From Litorivivens sp041624475 (lineage in GTDB: Bacteria > Pseudomonadota > Gammaproteobacteria > Pseudomonadales > Spongiibacteraceae), in NCBI RefSeq assembly GCF_041624475.1, contig NZ_JBFJUX010000003.1, positions 62,001 to 126,000 on the forward strand: a DNA stretch of 64,000 nucleotides, in the 5' to 3' direction. Shown here piece by piece: positions 34,897-44,202 of the stretch. The notes under the pieces are model-generated. The model ran no database searches. It was not told the origin of the DNA and saw only the letters and a list, made by a program, of their open reading frames with translations. The position numbers were made by a program, and so were the translations under genes. The stretch's first letter is position 1, and every line of letters starts with the position of its first letter.

Positions 34897-35089
34897 TGGA
34901 GTCTCCATTGCGGATACAAGTATGGGGTGCGGCTTGTTGAGGGAGCGTTTACTATGAGCCCATGGTCGCCGATTGCGTCGGCCGGTTAAAGCCATAGATG
35001 GGTTTTTGGCGGATTTTGGCCGGTGTATGTTACGTGAGCGGTGAATGCGGTAATGATGGATAGTGCAATAACGGTAAGGAAAGCAGCTG

Positions 35090-35572
35090 TTGGTGAGTAA
35101 ACTGTCGGAAATCGACTTGCTGAGCGAAGATGAGAAGTGGATGGGTCATGCCCTGACACTGGCCCGCGAGGCCGAGCGCCTTGGCGAAGTGCCGGTTGGC
35201 GCGGTGCTGGTTCGAGACGGTCAGCTCGTTGCAGAGGGCTTTAATCAGCCGATATCGCAGAACGACCCAACCGCTCATGCCGAAGTCGTGGCCTTGCGCG
35301 CGGCGGCACATGCCGTGAGTAACTATCGCCTGCCGGACACCACCCTTTATGTCACCGTTGAGCCTTGCACCATGTGTGCCGGTTCACTGGTGCATGCGCG
35401 TATAAAGCGACTGGTTTATGGCGCGAGTGAGCCGCGTGCGGGGGCGGTGGCCAGTCAGCTGCAGGTGTTGTCACAGCCTTTTTATAACCACCGGATAGAG
35501 GTTCAGGGCGGGGTGCTGGCAGACGAATGCGCCGAGCTGATCAGCGGTTTTTTTGCACGCAAGCGAAAATGA
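35090..35572 (+). CDS. tadA: tRNA-specific adenosine deaminase TadA
   Basis: TadA converts A34 to inosine in tRNA-Arg(ACG). It is a zinc deaminase of 160 residues. The HAE motif (THAE context, His63, with the catalytic Glu two residues later) and PCTMCAGSL supply the zinc ligands and proton shuttle. Likely starts are TTG at 35090 or GTG at 35093; TAAGGA at 35075-35080 fits either. It converges on mltF across a CTCTCCC repeat element. Confidence 0.93.
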   Translation: MVSKLSEIDLLSEDEKWMGHALTLAREAERLGEVPVGAVLVRDGQLVAEGFNQPISQNDPTAHAEVVALRAAAHAVSNYRLPDTTLYVTVEPCTMCAGSLVHARIKRLVYGASEPRAGAVASQLQVLSQPFYNHRIEVQGGVLADECAELISGFFARKRK

Positions 35573-35577
35573 GCTTT

Positions 35578-35720
35578 CCCTCACCCTAACTCTCTCCCAG
35601 GGGGAGAGGGGATGCTATACAGGGTGCGTGAACTTTCGTGCTCTCCCGGAGGGAGGGGGGTGCTTTGCAGGGTGTGATTTTCGTGCCCCCTCTCCCTCTG
35701 GGAGAGGGCCGGGGTGAGGG
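35578..35720. repeat. CTCTCCC/GGGAGAGG inverted-repeat element, copy 2
   Basis: The 143-bp element starts with CCCTCACCCTAAC-TCTCTCCC and ends with GGGAGAGGG-CCGGGGTGAGGG. Inside are CTCTCCCGGAGGGAGG (35641-35656) and more GGGAGAGG words. It fills the space between the convergent genes tadA and mltF and is a longer relative of the element at 13298-13373. Confidence 0.8.
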
Positions 35721-35725
35721 CGATC

Positions 35726-37153
35726 CTAGAGCGCTTTGTAAAACGGCGCCACGGCTGGCGGCAGCAGGTCCTCAACCACTTTGGGCGGCGGCACCCGCAC
35801 CTTACTGATCTCGGTCCAGGTCAGCAGGCTGTAGTAGTGGCGAATATTCTGTACGTAATGCACCGCTTCGTCGCCGCGAGCAAAACCGTAGCGGGTTTTG
35901 CTGTAATACTTGCGCTGGCGTAACAGGGGTAAACGCTCTTTAACATCTTTCCACAGATTGGGGTTGCCGCCCTGTGCTTCGGTCAGGGTGCGGGCATCCT
36001 CAAGGTGGCCACGACCGATATTGTATGAGGCCAGCGCAAACCAGGTTCGGTCCGGCTCTTCCACCTCGTCTGCCTGCAGCTGGTAGATTTTCTTGAAATA
36101 ACGAGCGCCGCCCCGCAGGCTCTGGCGGGCATCAAAGCGGTGTGAAACGCCCATTTCCTTGGCTGTACGGCGGGTCAGCATCATCATGCCCTTTACCCCG
36201 GTGGGTGACACTGCGCGTGGGTTCCAGTAAGACTCCTGATAACTCATCGCAGCCAGCAATCGCCAGTCGATTTCGTATTCCAGCGCAACCTTTTCAATCA
36301 GATCTTTGTATTCGGGGAGCTTGGCCTCTACCGCTTCGACAAAGGTCTGGGAATTTATCTGGGTGTTGCTTTCGTTGTGGCCGTAAAAGCGCTCGATCAG
36401 GCTGGCAAGTTCGCCACTGGCGCGAATCTTTTCAAAGAAGGCATCGAGCTTTTGCTGTAAGCGAGTGTTGTCGTATTTGCTGGTCAGGGCCCAGGCCAGA
36501 GAGCTGGGGTCGCCAATACTGAAGGCTACCCGGTGTTGCGGGTAGAAGCCCTTGTTGGCGAGATATTCATTGGAATCGATGACAGTGAATTCAATTTCGC
36601 CGTTTTCCAGCATGTCCAGCAGATCGATGGTTTCCAGTTTTGGCGGGGCCGTCCAGCTCAGCTCCGGGTGCTCTTGCTGCAGCCACTGCAGGGTCTCTTC
36701 CTGCGTGCTGCCCTGCATGACCTGCAGGTTGCGGCCGATCAGGTCCTCTACCGAGGCGGCAAAGGCGATGCCGCGCCGGTACACCACAAACTGTCGCACC
36801 TTCATGTAGGTGGGGCCATAGTCGAATTGCTGGTTGCGCTCCAGTGACGGAGTGAGGCTGGCGGCCGCGATCTGGGCGCGGCCCTTTTCCAGGTGCGAGA
36901 AGAGGTCTTCGATGCCGTAGACCGGCGTAATCTTCAGCTCGACATCGAGATAATCCGCAAACATGCTGGCGAGAACGTACTCGAAGCCGGTGCCACTGCC
37001 GCGGTTTTCGTAATAGGTGGTGGGCCCGTTGCGAGTGACGACCTTGAGGACGCCTTCCTCTTCAATCACGCTGAGGCTGTCCTGCTCCTGGCAGGCGGCC
37101 AGCAGCAGACTGCTGATCAAAAGAAGGCACTGGTAGGTTCGCGAAAATCTCAA
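35726..37153 (-). CDS. mltF: Membrane-bound lytic murein transglycosylase F
   Basis: MltF cleaves the glycan strands of peptidoglycan from the inner face of the outer membrane. The 475-residue precursor starts with a lipoprotein signal (LLLISSLLLAAC, lipobox Cys21). A periplasmic solute-binding-like domain follows (about 35-265, VLKVVTRNGPTTYYENRGSG...), then the SLT catalytic domain (about 285-420). The catalytic Glu307 is in AMSYQESYWNPRAVSPTGVKG, and a later SYNIGRGH motif helps form the active cleft. It is divergent from purL, the same neighbourhood as in E. coli and Pseudomonas. Confidence 0.94.
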   Translation of the reverse strand: MRFSRTYQCLLLISSLLLAACQEQDSLSVIEEEGVLKVVTRNGPTTYYENRGSGTGFEYVLASMFADYLDVELKITPVYGIEDLFSHLEKGRAQIAAASLTPSLERNQQFDYGPTYMKVRQFVVYRRGIAFAASVEDLIGRNLQVMQGSTQEETLQWLQQEHPELSWTAPPKLETIDLLDMLENGEIEFTVIDSNEYLANKGFYPQHRVAFSIGDPSSLAWALTSKYDNTRLQQKLDAFFEKIRASGELASLIERFYGHNESNTQINSQTFVEAVEAKLPEYKDLIEKVALEYEIDWRLLAAMSYQESYWNPRAVSPTGVKGMMMLTRRTAKEMGVSHRFDARQSLRGGARYFKKIYQLQADEVEEPDRTWFALASYNIGRGHLEDARTLTEAQGGNPNLWKDVKERLPLLRQRKYYSKTRYGFARGDEAVHYVQNIRHYYSLLTWTEISKVRVPPPKVVEDLLPPAVAPFYKAL

Positions 37154-37267
37154 CGGTCTGTTCCCGGGGGTGGTTCTGCCATTCTAGCCTTGGCGCGGCC
37201 CCGGATGCCAGATTTTCAAATACCGTGAGAAAAGGGGATTTGGATAAAAATTCGGTGGCAAATCGAT

Positions 37268-37273
37268 TACAAT
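37268..37273 (+). promoter_or_regulatory. Possible -10 box for purL
   Basis: TACAAT lies 41 bp upstream of the purL ATG in the divergent mltF-purL spacer. No good -35 hexamer is found at 16-18 bp. No PurR-like operator was recognised. Confidence 0.3.
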
Positions 37274-37314
37274 ACGCCGCTCAAATTTTTGTCTACACAG
37301 GGCATCAGGCCAGC

Positions 37315-40300
37315 ATGCGTATTCTTTCCGGACCTCCGGCGCTTTCAGACTTTCGTCTGGAGAAACTTCAGCAGACACTGCGCGACATCGCACCGGATCT
37401 GCGAGCCGTCTCGGCGCGTTACCTTCATCTGGCAGATATAGATGGGGAAATCGACGAGCCGCAGCTTAAGGTACTGGCTCAGTTGCTGAGCTACGGCCCC
37501 GCGCTGATGCAGGAGGACGTGGACGGCCTGTGCATCTTTGTTACCCCGCGCGTGGGCACCATCTCGCCCTGGTCCAGTAAAGCAACGGACATTGCCCACA
37601 ACGCCGGCTTAACCCAGATTAAACGCATCGAGCGCGGTATCGCTTATCGTCTCGACCTGCCAAGCGCGCCGGACGCCGACACGGCCAAGGCCCTGGCCGC
37701 TGCACTTCACGACCGGATGGTGGAAAGTGTCTTTAGTGCCCCCGAGGAAGCCCAGGTACTGTTTCGGAGTCAGGAACCGGCCAAGCTGAGCAGCGTCCCG
37801 GTATTGACTGAGGGGCGCGACGCACTGGTTGCTGCCAATACCTCGCTGGGCCTGGCCCTCGCTGACGATGAAATAGACTACCTGCACGACGCTTTTGCGA
37901 AGCTCCAGCGCGACCCCACTGATGTCGAGCTGATGATGTTTGCCCAGGCCAATTCAGAGCACTGCCGTCACAAAATTTTCAACGCCAGCTGGTCGATTGA
38001 TGGGGAAGAGCAGCCCCTGTCACTGTTCAAGATGATCAAGAATACCCACGAGCAGGGCGGGGAGGGTGTGCTTAGCGCCTATGCTGACAACGCCGCGGTG
38101 GTGGAAGGCAGCCGTGCGGGGCGTTTCTACCCCGACGCTGACTCCCATGAGTATCACTATCATCAGGAAGATATTCACCTGCTGATGAAGGTGGAAACCC
38201 ACAATCACCCCACGGCCATTGCACCTTTCCCCGGCGCGGGCACGGGCAGTGGCGGCGAGATTCGCGACGAAGGCGCGGTCGGCCGGGGCTCCAAGCCCAA
38301 AGTCGGCCTGACAGGCTTTACCGTCTCCAACCTGCACCTGCCGGGCGCCATCCAGCCCTGGGAGACGGATTACGGCAAGCCGGATCGCATCGTATCGGCG
38401 CTGGATATCATGGTGGAGGGCCCCATTGGCGGCGCCGCCTTCAACAATGAGTTTGGCCGCCCCAATATCTGCGGTTACTTCCGCACCTATGAAGAAACCG
38501 TGCCGGGCCCCAATGGCGAGGAGCGTCGGGGTTACCACAAGCCGATCATGATTGCCGGCGGATACGGCAATATCAAAGCCGAACACGTCGACAAACCGCC
38601 CTTTGAGCCCGGCGCCAAGCTGGTCGTGCTGGGCGGTCCGGCCATGCTGATTGGGCTGGGTGGTGGTGCCGCTTCGTCCATGAGCAGCGGCAGCTCCAGC
38701 GAAGATCTGGATTTTGCCTCGGTGCAGCGCCAGAACCCGGAAATTGAGCGCCGCTGCCAGGAAGTCATCGACCGCTGCTGGTCGCGCGGTGAGCACAATC
38801 CCATTGCCTTTATTCACGATGTGGGTGCCGGCGGTCTGTCCAACGCCTTCCCGGAACTGGCCAAAGATGGCGGTACCGGCGGCGACTTCGATATTCGCAA
38901 TGTCCCCAATGCCGAGCCGGGCATGTCGCCACTGGAGATCTGGTGTAACGAATCCCAGGAGCGCTACGTGCTGGCGGTCAAGCCGGAAGACATGGAGACC
39001 TTTGCCGCCATCTGCGAGCGCGAGCGTTGCCCCTACGCGGTGGTGGGCGAGGCTACTGAAGAAAAGCATCTGCGCGTTGGCGACAGCTACCTGCAAAGCA
39101 ATCCGGTCGATCTGCCCATGAACGTGCTGTTCGGCAAGCCGCCGAAGATGCACCGCGACATCAATCGCATTGCCTTTGAAAAGCAGACACCGGACTTCGA
39201 TGGTATTGATCTCAATGAGGCCGCGGAGCGCCTGCTGCGCCTGCCGACCGTGGGCAGCAAGCAGTTTCTGATTACGATTGGCGACCGCTCAGTTACCGGA
39301 CAGGTGCATCGCGATCAGATGGTCGGCCCCTGGCAAGTACCCGTGGCGGACTGTGCCGTGACCACCGTGTCTTACGACAGCGTAGCGGGTGAGGCCATGT
39401 CCATGGGTGAGCGAACGCCGATGGCCCTGATCGATGCACCCGCCTCGGGTCGTATGGCCATTGCCGAAGCCATTACCAATATTGCCGCCACGCGCATTGG
39501 CAAACTGAGCGATATCCGCTTGTCGGCCAACTGGATGTGTGCGGCCGGTCATCCCGGTGAAGACGAGCGCCTCTACGACACCGTTCGCGCAGTGGGCATG
39601 GAGCTGTGTCCTCAGCTGGGTATCACCGTACCGGTCGGCAAAGACTCGATGTCCATGCGCACCGTTTGGCAGGATGAAGAGGGTGAGAAGGCGGTTACCG
39701 CGCCCATGTCGCTGATTATTTCAGCCTTTGCGCCGGTGCTTGATGTCCGCAAGACGGTCACACCCCAGTTGCAAAAACCGGAGCAGGAAACGCGTCTGCT
39801 ACTGGTTGATCTCGGCAACGGCAAGAATCGTCTCGGAGCCTCCTGTCTGGCGCAGGTCTACAACCAGATCGGCAACGAAGCCCCGGACCTCGACCAGCCC
39901 GAGCAGCTCAAGGGCTTTTTCACCGCCATGCAGGAACTGCTGGCAGCGGATTCTGTACTCGCTTATCACGACCGCTCCGACGGCGGCCTGTTCGTCGCGC
40001 TGACGGAAATGGCTTTTGCCGGACGCTGCGGTCTGGATGTAGATCTGAGCGAGTTGGACGGCGCCAGTGTTGCGGTGCTGTTTGCCGAAGAACCGGGTGC
40101 CGTATTGCAGGTTGCTCAATCTGAACTGGCTACCGTCAAAGCGGCTTTTGCAAAACACGGTCTCGAGGCCTTTGTTCACGAGATCGGCACGCCTGAAGAC
40201 ACCGATACCCTGCGTTTCCGCCGCAATGCCGAAGTGCTGCTTGAGGCACCGCGCAGCTATTGGCAGCGCCTGTGGTCTCACACCAGCTACGCCATTCAAT

Positions 40301-41205
40301 CGCTGCGCGACAACCCGGATTGTGCCCAGCAGGAATACGACGCGATTCTGGCTGATGATCCGGGGTTGAGCACCAAGCTGAGCTACGACGTTAACGACGA
40401 TATTGCCGCGCCCTATATTCAAACCGGTGTTCGGCCCCGTATCGCCATTCTTCGGGAGCAGGGCGTGAATGGCCAGATGGAAATGGCGGCAGCCTTTGAC
40501 CGGGCCGGATTTACCGCTGTTGACGTACATATGAGCGACATTCTGGCCGGGCGCGTTTCGCTGGCCGATTTCAAGGGCCTTGCTGCCTGCGGTGGTTTTT
40601 CCTACGGCGATGTATTGGGTGCCGGTGAAGGCTGGGCCAAAACCATCTTGTTTAACAGCCGCGCCCGGGATGAATTCGAAGCCTACTTCAACCGCCAGGA
40701 CACCTTTGCACTGGGCGTTTGTAATGGCTGTCAGATGATGTCGAATCTGCGCGAGTTGATTCCGGGCGCTGAAGACTGGCCGCGCTTTGTCCGCAACCGC
40801 TCCGAGCAGTTTGAGGCGCGGGTATCGCTGGTGCAGATAGAAGCCTCTCCGTCGATCCTGCTCAGCGGCATGAGCGGTTCGCACATGCCGGTGGCGGTGG
40901 CCCACGGTGAAGGCCGGGCAGAGTTTCGCGATGCCAGTCATCAGGAGCGCAGCCTGAGTAACGGCACCCTGGCACTGCGCTATATCGATAATCACCTGCA
41001 AGTGACCGAAAATTACCCGGCCAACCCGAACGGTTCGCCCGCCGGTATTACCGGCGTTACCACTTCCGACGGCCGTGTCACCATTATGATGCCGCACCCG
41101 GAGCGCGTATTCCGGGCGGTGACCAATTCCTGGTGTCCGGAAGGCTGGGAAGAAGACGGCGGCTGGCTGCGAATGTTCCGCAATGCCCGCGTGTGGTTGG
41201 GGTAA
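37315..41205 (+). CDS. purL: Phosphoribosylformylglycinamidine synthase (large, single-chain form)
   Basis: It converts FGAR to FGAM with glutamine and ATP, the fourth step of purine synthesis. The 1296-residue product is the fused gammaproteobacterial type. It has an N-terminal PurS-like domain (1-150), two AIRS-type synthase halves (about 170-1000; EAHNHPTAIAPFPGAGTGSGGEIRDE-like ATP site, here VETHNHPTAIAPFPG), and a C-terminal class I glutaminase (about 1040-1296) with nucleophile Cys in LGVCNGCQMMSNL and the triad HPERVFR. The ATG at 37315 gives MRILSGPPALSDFRLEKL, as in relatives; an in-frame ATG at 37225 would run through the promoter region. Confidence 0.96.
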   Translation: MRILSGPPALSDFRLEKLQQTLRDIAPDLRAVSARYLHLADIDGEIDEPQLKVLAQLLSYGPALMQEDVDGLCIFVTPRVGTISPWSSKATDIAHNAGLTQIKRIERGIAYRLDLPSAPDADTAKALAAALHDRMVESVFSAPEEAQVLFRSQEPAKLSSVPVLTEGRDALVAANTSLGLALADDEIDYLHDAFAKLQRDPTDVELMMFAQANSEHCRHKIFNASWSIDGEEQPLSLFKMIKNTHEQGGEGVLSAYADNAAVVEGSRAGRFYPDADSHEYHYHQEDIHLLMKVETHNHPTAIAPFPGAGTGSGGEIRDEGAVGRGSKPKVGLTGFTVSNLHLPGAIQPWETDYGKPDRIVSALDIMVEGPIGGAAFNNEFGRPNICGYFRTYEETVPGPNGEERRGYHKPIMIAGGYGNIKAEHVDKPPFEPGAKLVVLGGPAMLIGLGGGAASSMSSGSSSEDLDFASVQRQNPEIERRCQEVIDRCWSRGEHNPIAFIHDVGAGGLSNAFPELAKDGGTGGDFDIRNVPNAEPGMSPLEIWCNESQERYVLAVKPEDMETFAAICERERCPYAVVGEATEEKHLRVGDSYLQSNPVDLPMNVLFGKPPKMHRDINRIAFEKQTPDFDGIDLNEAAERLLRLPTVGSKQFLITIGDRSVTGQVHRDQMVGPWQVPVADCAVTTVSYDSVAGEAMSMGERTPMALIDAPASGRMAIAEAITNIAATRIGKLSDIRLSANWMCAAGHPGEDERLYDTVRAVGMELCPQLGITVPVGKDSMSMRTVWQDEEGEKAVTAPMSLIISAFAPVLDVRKTVTPQLQKPEQETRLLLVDLGNGKNRLGASCLAQVYNQIGNEAPDLDQPEQLKGFFTAMQELLAADSVLAYHDRSDGGLFVALTEMAFAGRCGLDVDLSELDGASVAVLFAEEPGAVLQVAQSELATVKAAFAKHGLEAFVHEIGTPEDTDTLRFRRNAEVLLEAPRSYWQRLWSHTSYAIQSLRDNPDCAQQEYDAILADDPGLSTKLSYDVNDDIAAPYIQTGVRPRIAILREQGVNGQMEMAAAFDRAGFTAVDVHMSDILAGRVSLADFKGLAACGGFSYGDVLGAGEGWAKTILFNSRARDEFEAYFNRQDTFALGVCNGCQMMSNLRELIPGAEDWPRFVRNRSEQFEARVSLVQIEASPSILLSGMSGSHMPVAVAHGEGRAEFRDASHQERSLSNGTLALRYIDNHLQVTENYPANPNGSPAGITGVTTSDGRVTIMMPHPERVFRAVTNSWCPEGWEEDGGWLRMFRNARVWLG

Positions 41206-41368
41206 TCCGCCGCACGCAACAGAAAACCCGGTCGCTGACTGATATACTCGCCGTCGCTTTCGCGTTGCCGGCCTTGTTTTTTGCCAGGGCGGCCTCGATA
41301 TAACCATGTCGGCACAGACCGCACAGACTAAGAAATGCTGCCCAGAGCAGCCCAAACGGTGGAGCTAG

Positions 41369-43234
41369 ATGAATAAATACCCTTGGTGGAAGAACGCCCT
41401 GATCCTGCTGGTCGTTGCGTTCGGCTTCTTTTACGCCGCCCCCAACCTGTACAGCCCGGACCCCGCCATTCAGATCTCCAGTGAGAGCAGCGGCACCACC
41501 ATCAGCCAGCCAGACCTGAATCGTGCGCTGGAATCACTGAGGGCCGAAAATATCGAGTATTTCGGGGAAACCGTCAGCGAAAAAGGCAAGTCGGCGCTGA
41601 TTCGCCTGAAAGACCGCGAGCAACAGCTTACCGCCCAGAAGCTGATTCAGAGGGCACTGGGAGACGATTTCATCGTGGCGTTGAACCTGGCGCCCACCAC
41701 CCCGGACTGGCTTACCGCCTGGGGCGGACAGCCCATGAAACTTGGGCTGGATCTCAGCGGCGGTGTGCACTTTTTGCTGGAGGTGGATACCGACAGCGCG
41801 GTTGCCAGTCGTCAGGAATTTTACAACACCGGGATCAAGCGGCTGCTGCGCAAGGAGCGCATTCGCGGTTTGGTTCAGCTGCAGAAGGATGGCCGGATTG
41901 AGGGCCGATTTGCTTCTGAAGAGCTGCGCGACAAAGCGGTCCGTGTGATCCGTGACGAGTACAATGAGTTGCAGATCAGCAAAACCGAAACCGAGGACGA
42001 TTTTTTCCTGACGGCAGTGTTGAGCGAGCAGAAGCGCAAGGAAATCGAAAGCTACGCCGTAGAGCAGAACCTGACTACCCTGCGCAATCGAGTCAACGAG
42101 CTGGGCGTATCCGAGCCGCTGGTGCAGCGTCAGGGCAAAAACCGGATTGTAGTCGAGCTGCCGGGTATTCAGGATACTGCCGAAGCCAAGCGTATTCTAG
42201 GTAAAACCGCGAACCTCGAGTTCCGGCTTGAAGCCAAGTACGACGCGCCATTGTCCGAGCGTCAGCGTTTTGAATTTCGCTCAAACGACTACGGTGACTC
42301 CGGTGCCTGGCTGGAGCGGGATATCGTGATTACCGGTGAGCGGGTCGCCAACGCACAGGCCGGCTTTGACCAGCAGACCGGGCAGGCCCAGGTAAACATC
42401 ACCCTCGACAGCGAGGGGGGCACCATGATGCACCGGGTAACGCGCCATAATATTAACCGCCGTCTGGGTGTGCTGTTTATCGAACGTAAAAACCGCACCA
42501 CCTATGTACAGGCAGCGGACGGTACAGAGAAAGTCGTCAAAACGCCTTACGACGAGAAACACATCATCAGCCTGGCGACCATTCGCGACGCGCTGGGCGT
42601 GCAGTTCCGGATTACCGGGCTGGAAAGTCCTGCCGAGGCGGCTGAACTGGCGCTGCTGCTGCGCGCCGGTGCGCTGGCCGCGCCCATCGACTTTGTTGAA
42701 GAGCGCACCGTAGGCCCCTCGCTCGGTGCTGAGAATATCAAGCAGGGCGTACTGTCGGTTCAGATCGGCCTGAGTATGGTGGCCCTGTTCATGCTGGTTT
42801 ACTACCGGGTCTTTGGTGTGGCTGCGGTGTGTGCCCTGACGGCGAACATCGTGCTGCTGATCTCGGTGATGTCCGTATTGTCGGCTACACTGACCCTGCC
42901 CGGTATTGCCGGTATCGTACTGACCGTCGGTATGGCGGTTGATGCCAACGTGCTGATATTTGCCCGTATCCGCGAGGAACTGAAAAATCGCGCCTCGCCA
43001 CAACAGGCCATATCGGCAGGCTATGATCGCGCCTTTGTCACCATCATGGACGCCAACATCACCACATTGATTGTGGCGGTGATTCTTTACGCTGTCGGCA
43101 CCGGGCCGGTGAAAGGCTTTGCCGTGACCCTGTCCATCGGTATTTTGACGTCGATGTTTACCGCGATAATGGGCACGCGCGCCATTATTAACCTGATTTA
43201 CGGCGGTCGCCGTGTCAACAAACTGGCGATCTGA
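41369..43234 (+). CDS. secD: Protein translocase subunit SecD
   Basis: SecD and SecF use the proton gradient to help pull exported proteins from SecYEG on the periplasmic side. The 621-residue protein has an N-terminal membrane helix (about 8-25), a large periplasmic region with LGLDLSGGVHFLLEVD (the D1 signature), and five more helices (about 455-615). VGMAVDANVLIFARIREE is the conserved TM4-5 motif. The ATG at 41369 is preceded by GGTGGAG. secF follows 8 bp later. yajC, often upstream of secD, is not here. Confidence 0.95.
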   Translation: MNKYPWWKNALILLVVAFGFFYAAPNLYSPDPAIQISSESSGTTISQPDLNRALESLRAENIEYFGETVSEKGKSALIRLKDREQQLTAQKLIQRALGDDFIVALNLAPTTPDWLTAWGGQPMKLGLDLSGGVHFLLEVDTDSAVASRQEFYNTGIKRLLRKERIRGLVQLQKDGRIEGRFASEELRDKAVRVIRDEYNELQISKTETEDDFFLTAVLSEQKRKEIESYAVEQNLTTLRNRVNELGVSEPLVQRQGKNRIVVELPGIQDTAEAKRILGKTANLEFRLEAKYDAPLSERQRFEFRSNDYGDSGAWLERDIVITGERVANAQAGFDQQTGQAQVNITLDSEGGTMMHRVTRHNINRRLGVLFIERKNRTTYVQAADGTEKVVKTPYDEKHIISLATIRDALGVQFRITGLESPAEAAELALLLRAGALAAPIDFVEERTVGPSLGAENIKQGVLSVQIGLSMVALFMLVYYRVFGVAAVCALTANIVLLISVMSVLSATLTLPGIAGIVLTVGMAVDANVLIFARIREELKNRASPQQAISAGYDRAFVTIMDANITTLIVAVILYAVGTGPVKGFAVTLSIGILTSMFTAIMGTRAIINLIYGGRRVNKLAI

Positions 43235-43242
43235 GGTTCCTG

Positions 43243-44160
43243 ATGACTGATCGAGTGATAAATTTCATGGGCGCCCGCAAAATTGCGGCCGCCTTTTCCA
43301 TCGGCCTGGTCTTGCTGTCTATCGGCTCGCTGGCGGTGCGTGGCCTGAACTTCGGTCTCGACTTCACCGGCGGCACACTGGTTGAAGTGGTTTATGAGCA
43401 GGCCGAGCCCCTGAGCAATGTGCGCAGCGCTTTGGCGGAGGCGGGTTACGCTGATGCCGTGGTCGTCAACTTTGGTGCTGACACCGATGTGCTGGTGCGC
43501 CTGCCACAGGGCTTGAGCCCGGATCTGGGTGAACAGATTCTCGGCATCTTGCAGCAGTCTGCGGGCAGTGAAGCGGAGCTGCGGCGCATCGAGTTTGTCG
43601 GCCCGCAAGTGGGTGAGGAACTGCGCGAGCAGGGCGGCCTGGCCATTCTTCTGGCGCTGGTCGTAGTGCTGATTTACATCTCCATGCGATTTCAGCTCAA
43701 GTTTGCCTTTGGTGCCGTAGTCGCCCTGGGGCACGACGTGATTATTGTGCTGGGTATCTTCTCGCTGTTGCGGCTCGACTTTGACCTGACAGTACTGGGC
43801 GCACTGCTGGCGGTTATCGGTTACTCGCTGAACGACACCATTGTCGTATCTGACCGTATTCGCGAAAACTTCCGCAAATTGCGGAAACAGCCGTCGGTTG
43901 ATGTCATCAATGTTTCGCTGAGCGAGACACTGGGTAGGACGATGGTGACCTCGTTGACCACCTTGCTGGTCTTGCTGGCGCTGTTGCTTACCGGCGGTGA
44001 AATGATTCGCGGCTTTGCCCAGGCTTTGACCGTGGGTATTGTGGTGGGTACCTACTCATCCATCTACGTGGCTGCCAACTTTATGCTGCTGCTGGGTATT
44101 CGTCAGGAAGACCTGATGATTCCCGAAAAAGAAGGCGAGCCCATCGACGACATGCCTTGA
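43243..44160 (+). CDS. secF: Protein translocase subunit SecF
   Basis: This is the partner of SecD in the SecDF-YajC complex. The 305-residue protein has a first helix (about 15-35), the signature GLDFTGGTLVEVVYEQ, a periplasmic domain (about 45-125), and five further helices with VIGYSLNDTIVVSDRIREN as the SecF counterpart of the SecD motif. It is 8 bp downstream of secD and surely in the same transcript. Confidence 0.95.
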   Translation: MTDRVINFMGARKIAAAFSIGLVLLSIGSLAVRGLNFGLDFTGGTLVEVVYEQAEPLSNVRSALAEAGYADAVVVNFGADTDVLVRLPQGLSPDLGEQILGILQQSAGSEAELRRIEFVGPQVGEELREQGGLAILLALVVVLIYISMRFQLKFAFGAVVALGHDVIIVLGIFSLLRLDFDLTVLGALLAVIGYSLNDTIVVSDRIRENFRKLRKQPSVDVINVSLSETLGRTMVTSLTTLLVLLALLLTGGEMIRGFAQALTVGIVVGTYSSIYVAANFMLLLGIRQEDLMIPEKEGEPIDDMP

Positions 44161-44168
44161 TGCCGCAC

Positions 44169-44202
44169 TGCTGGCGCGCTCAGGGCTGCGCCAGCACGTT
44201 TT
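44169..44202 (+). terminator. Hairpin after secF, shared with the end of the convergent DUF1853 gene
   Basis: TGCTGGCGC (44169-44177) pairs with GCGCCAGCA (44188-44196), followed by CGTTTTC. The right arm lies within the last codons of the convergent gene. It is a plausible end for the secDF transcript. Confidence 0.5.

Noticed and set aside
39799..41355. A 518-codon open frame on the minus strand
   Set aside because: It overlaps the end of purL, where the glutaminase motifs are intact on the plus strand.
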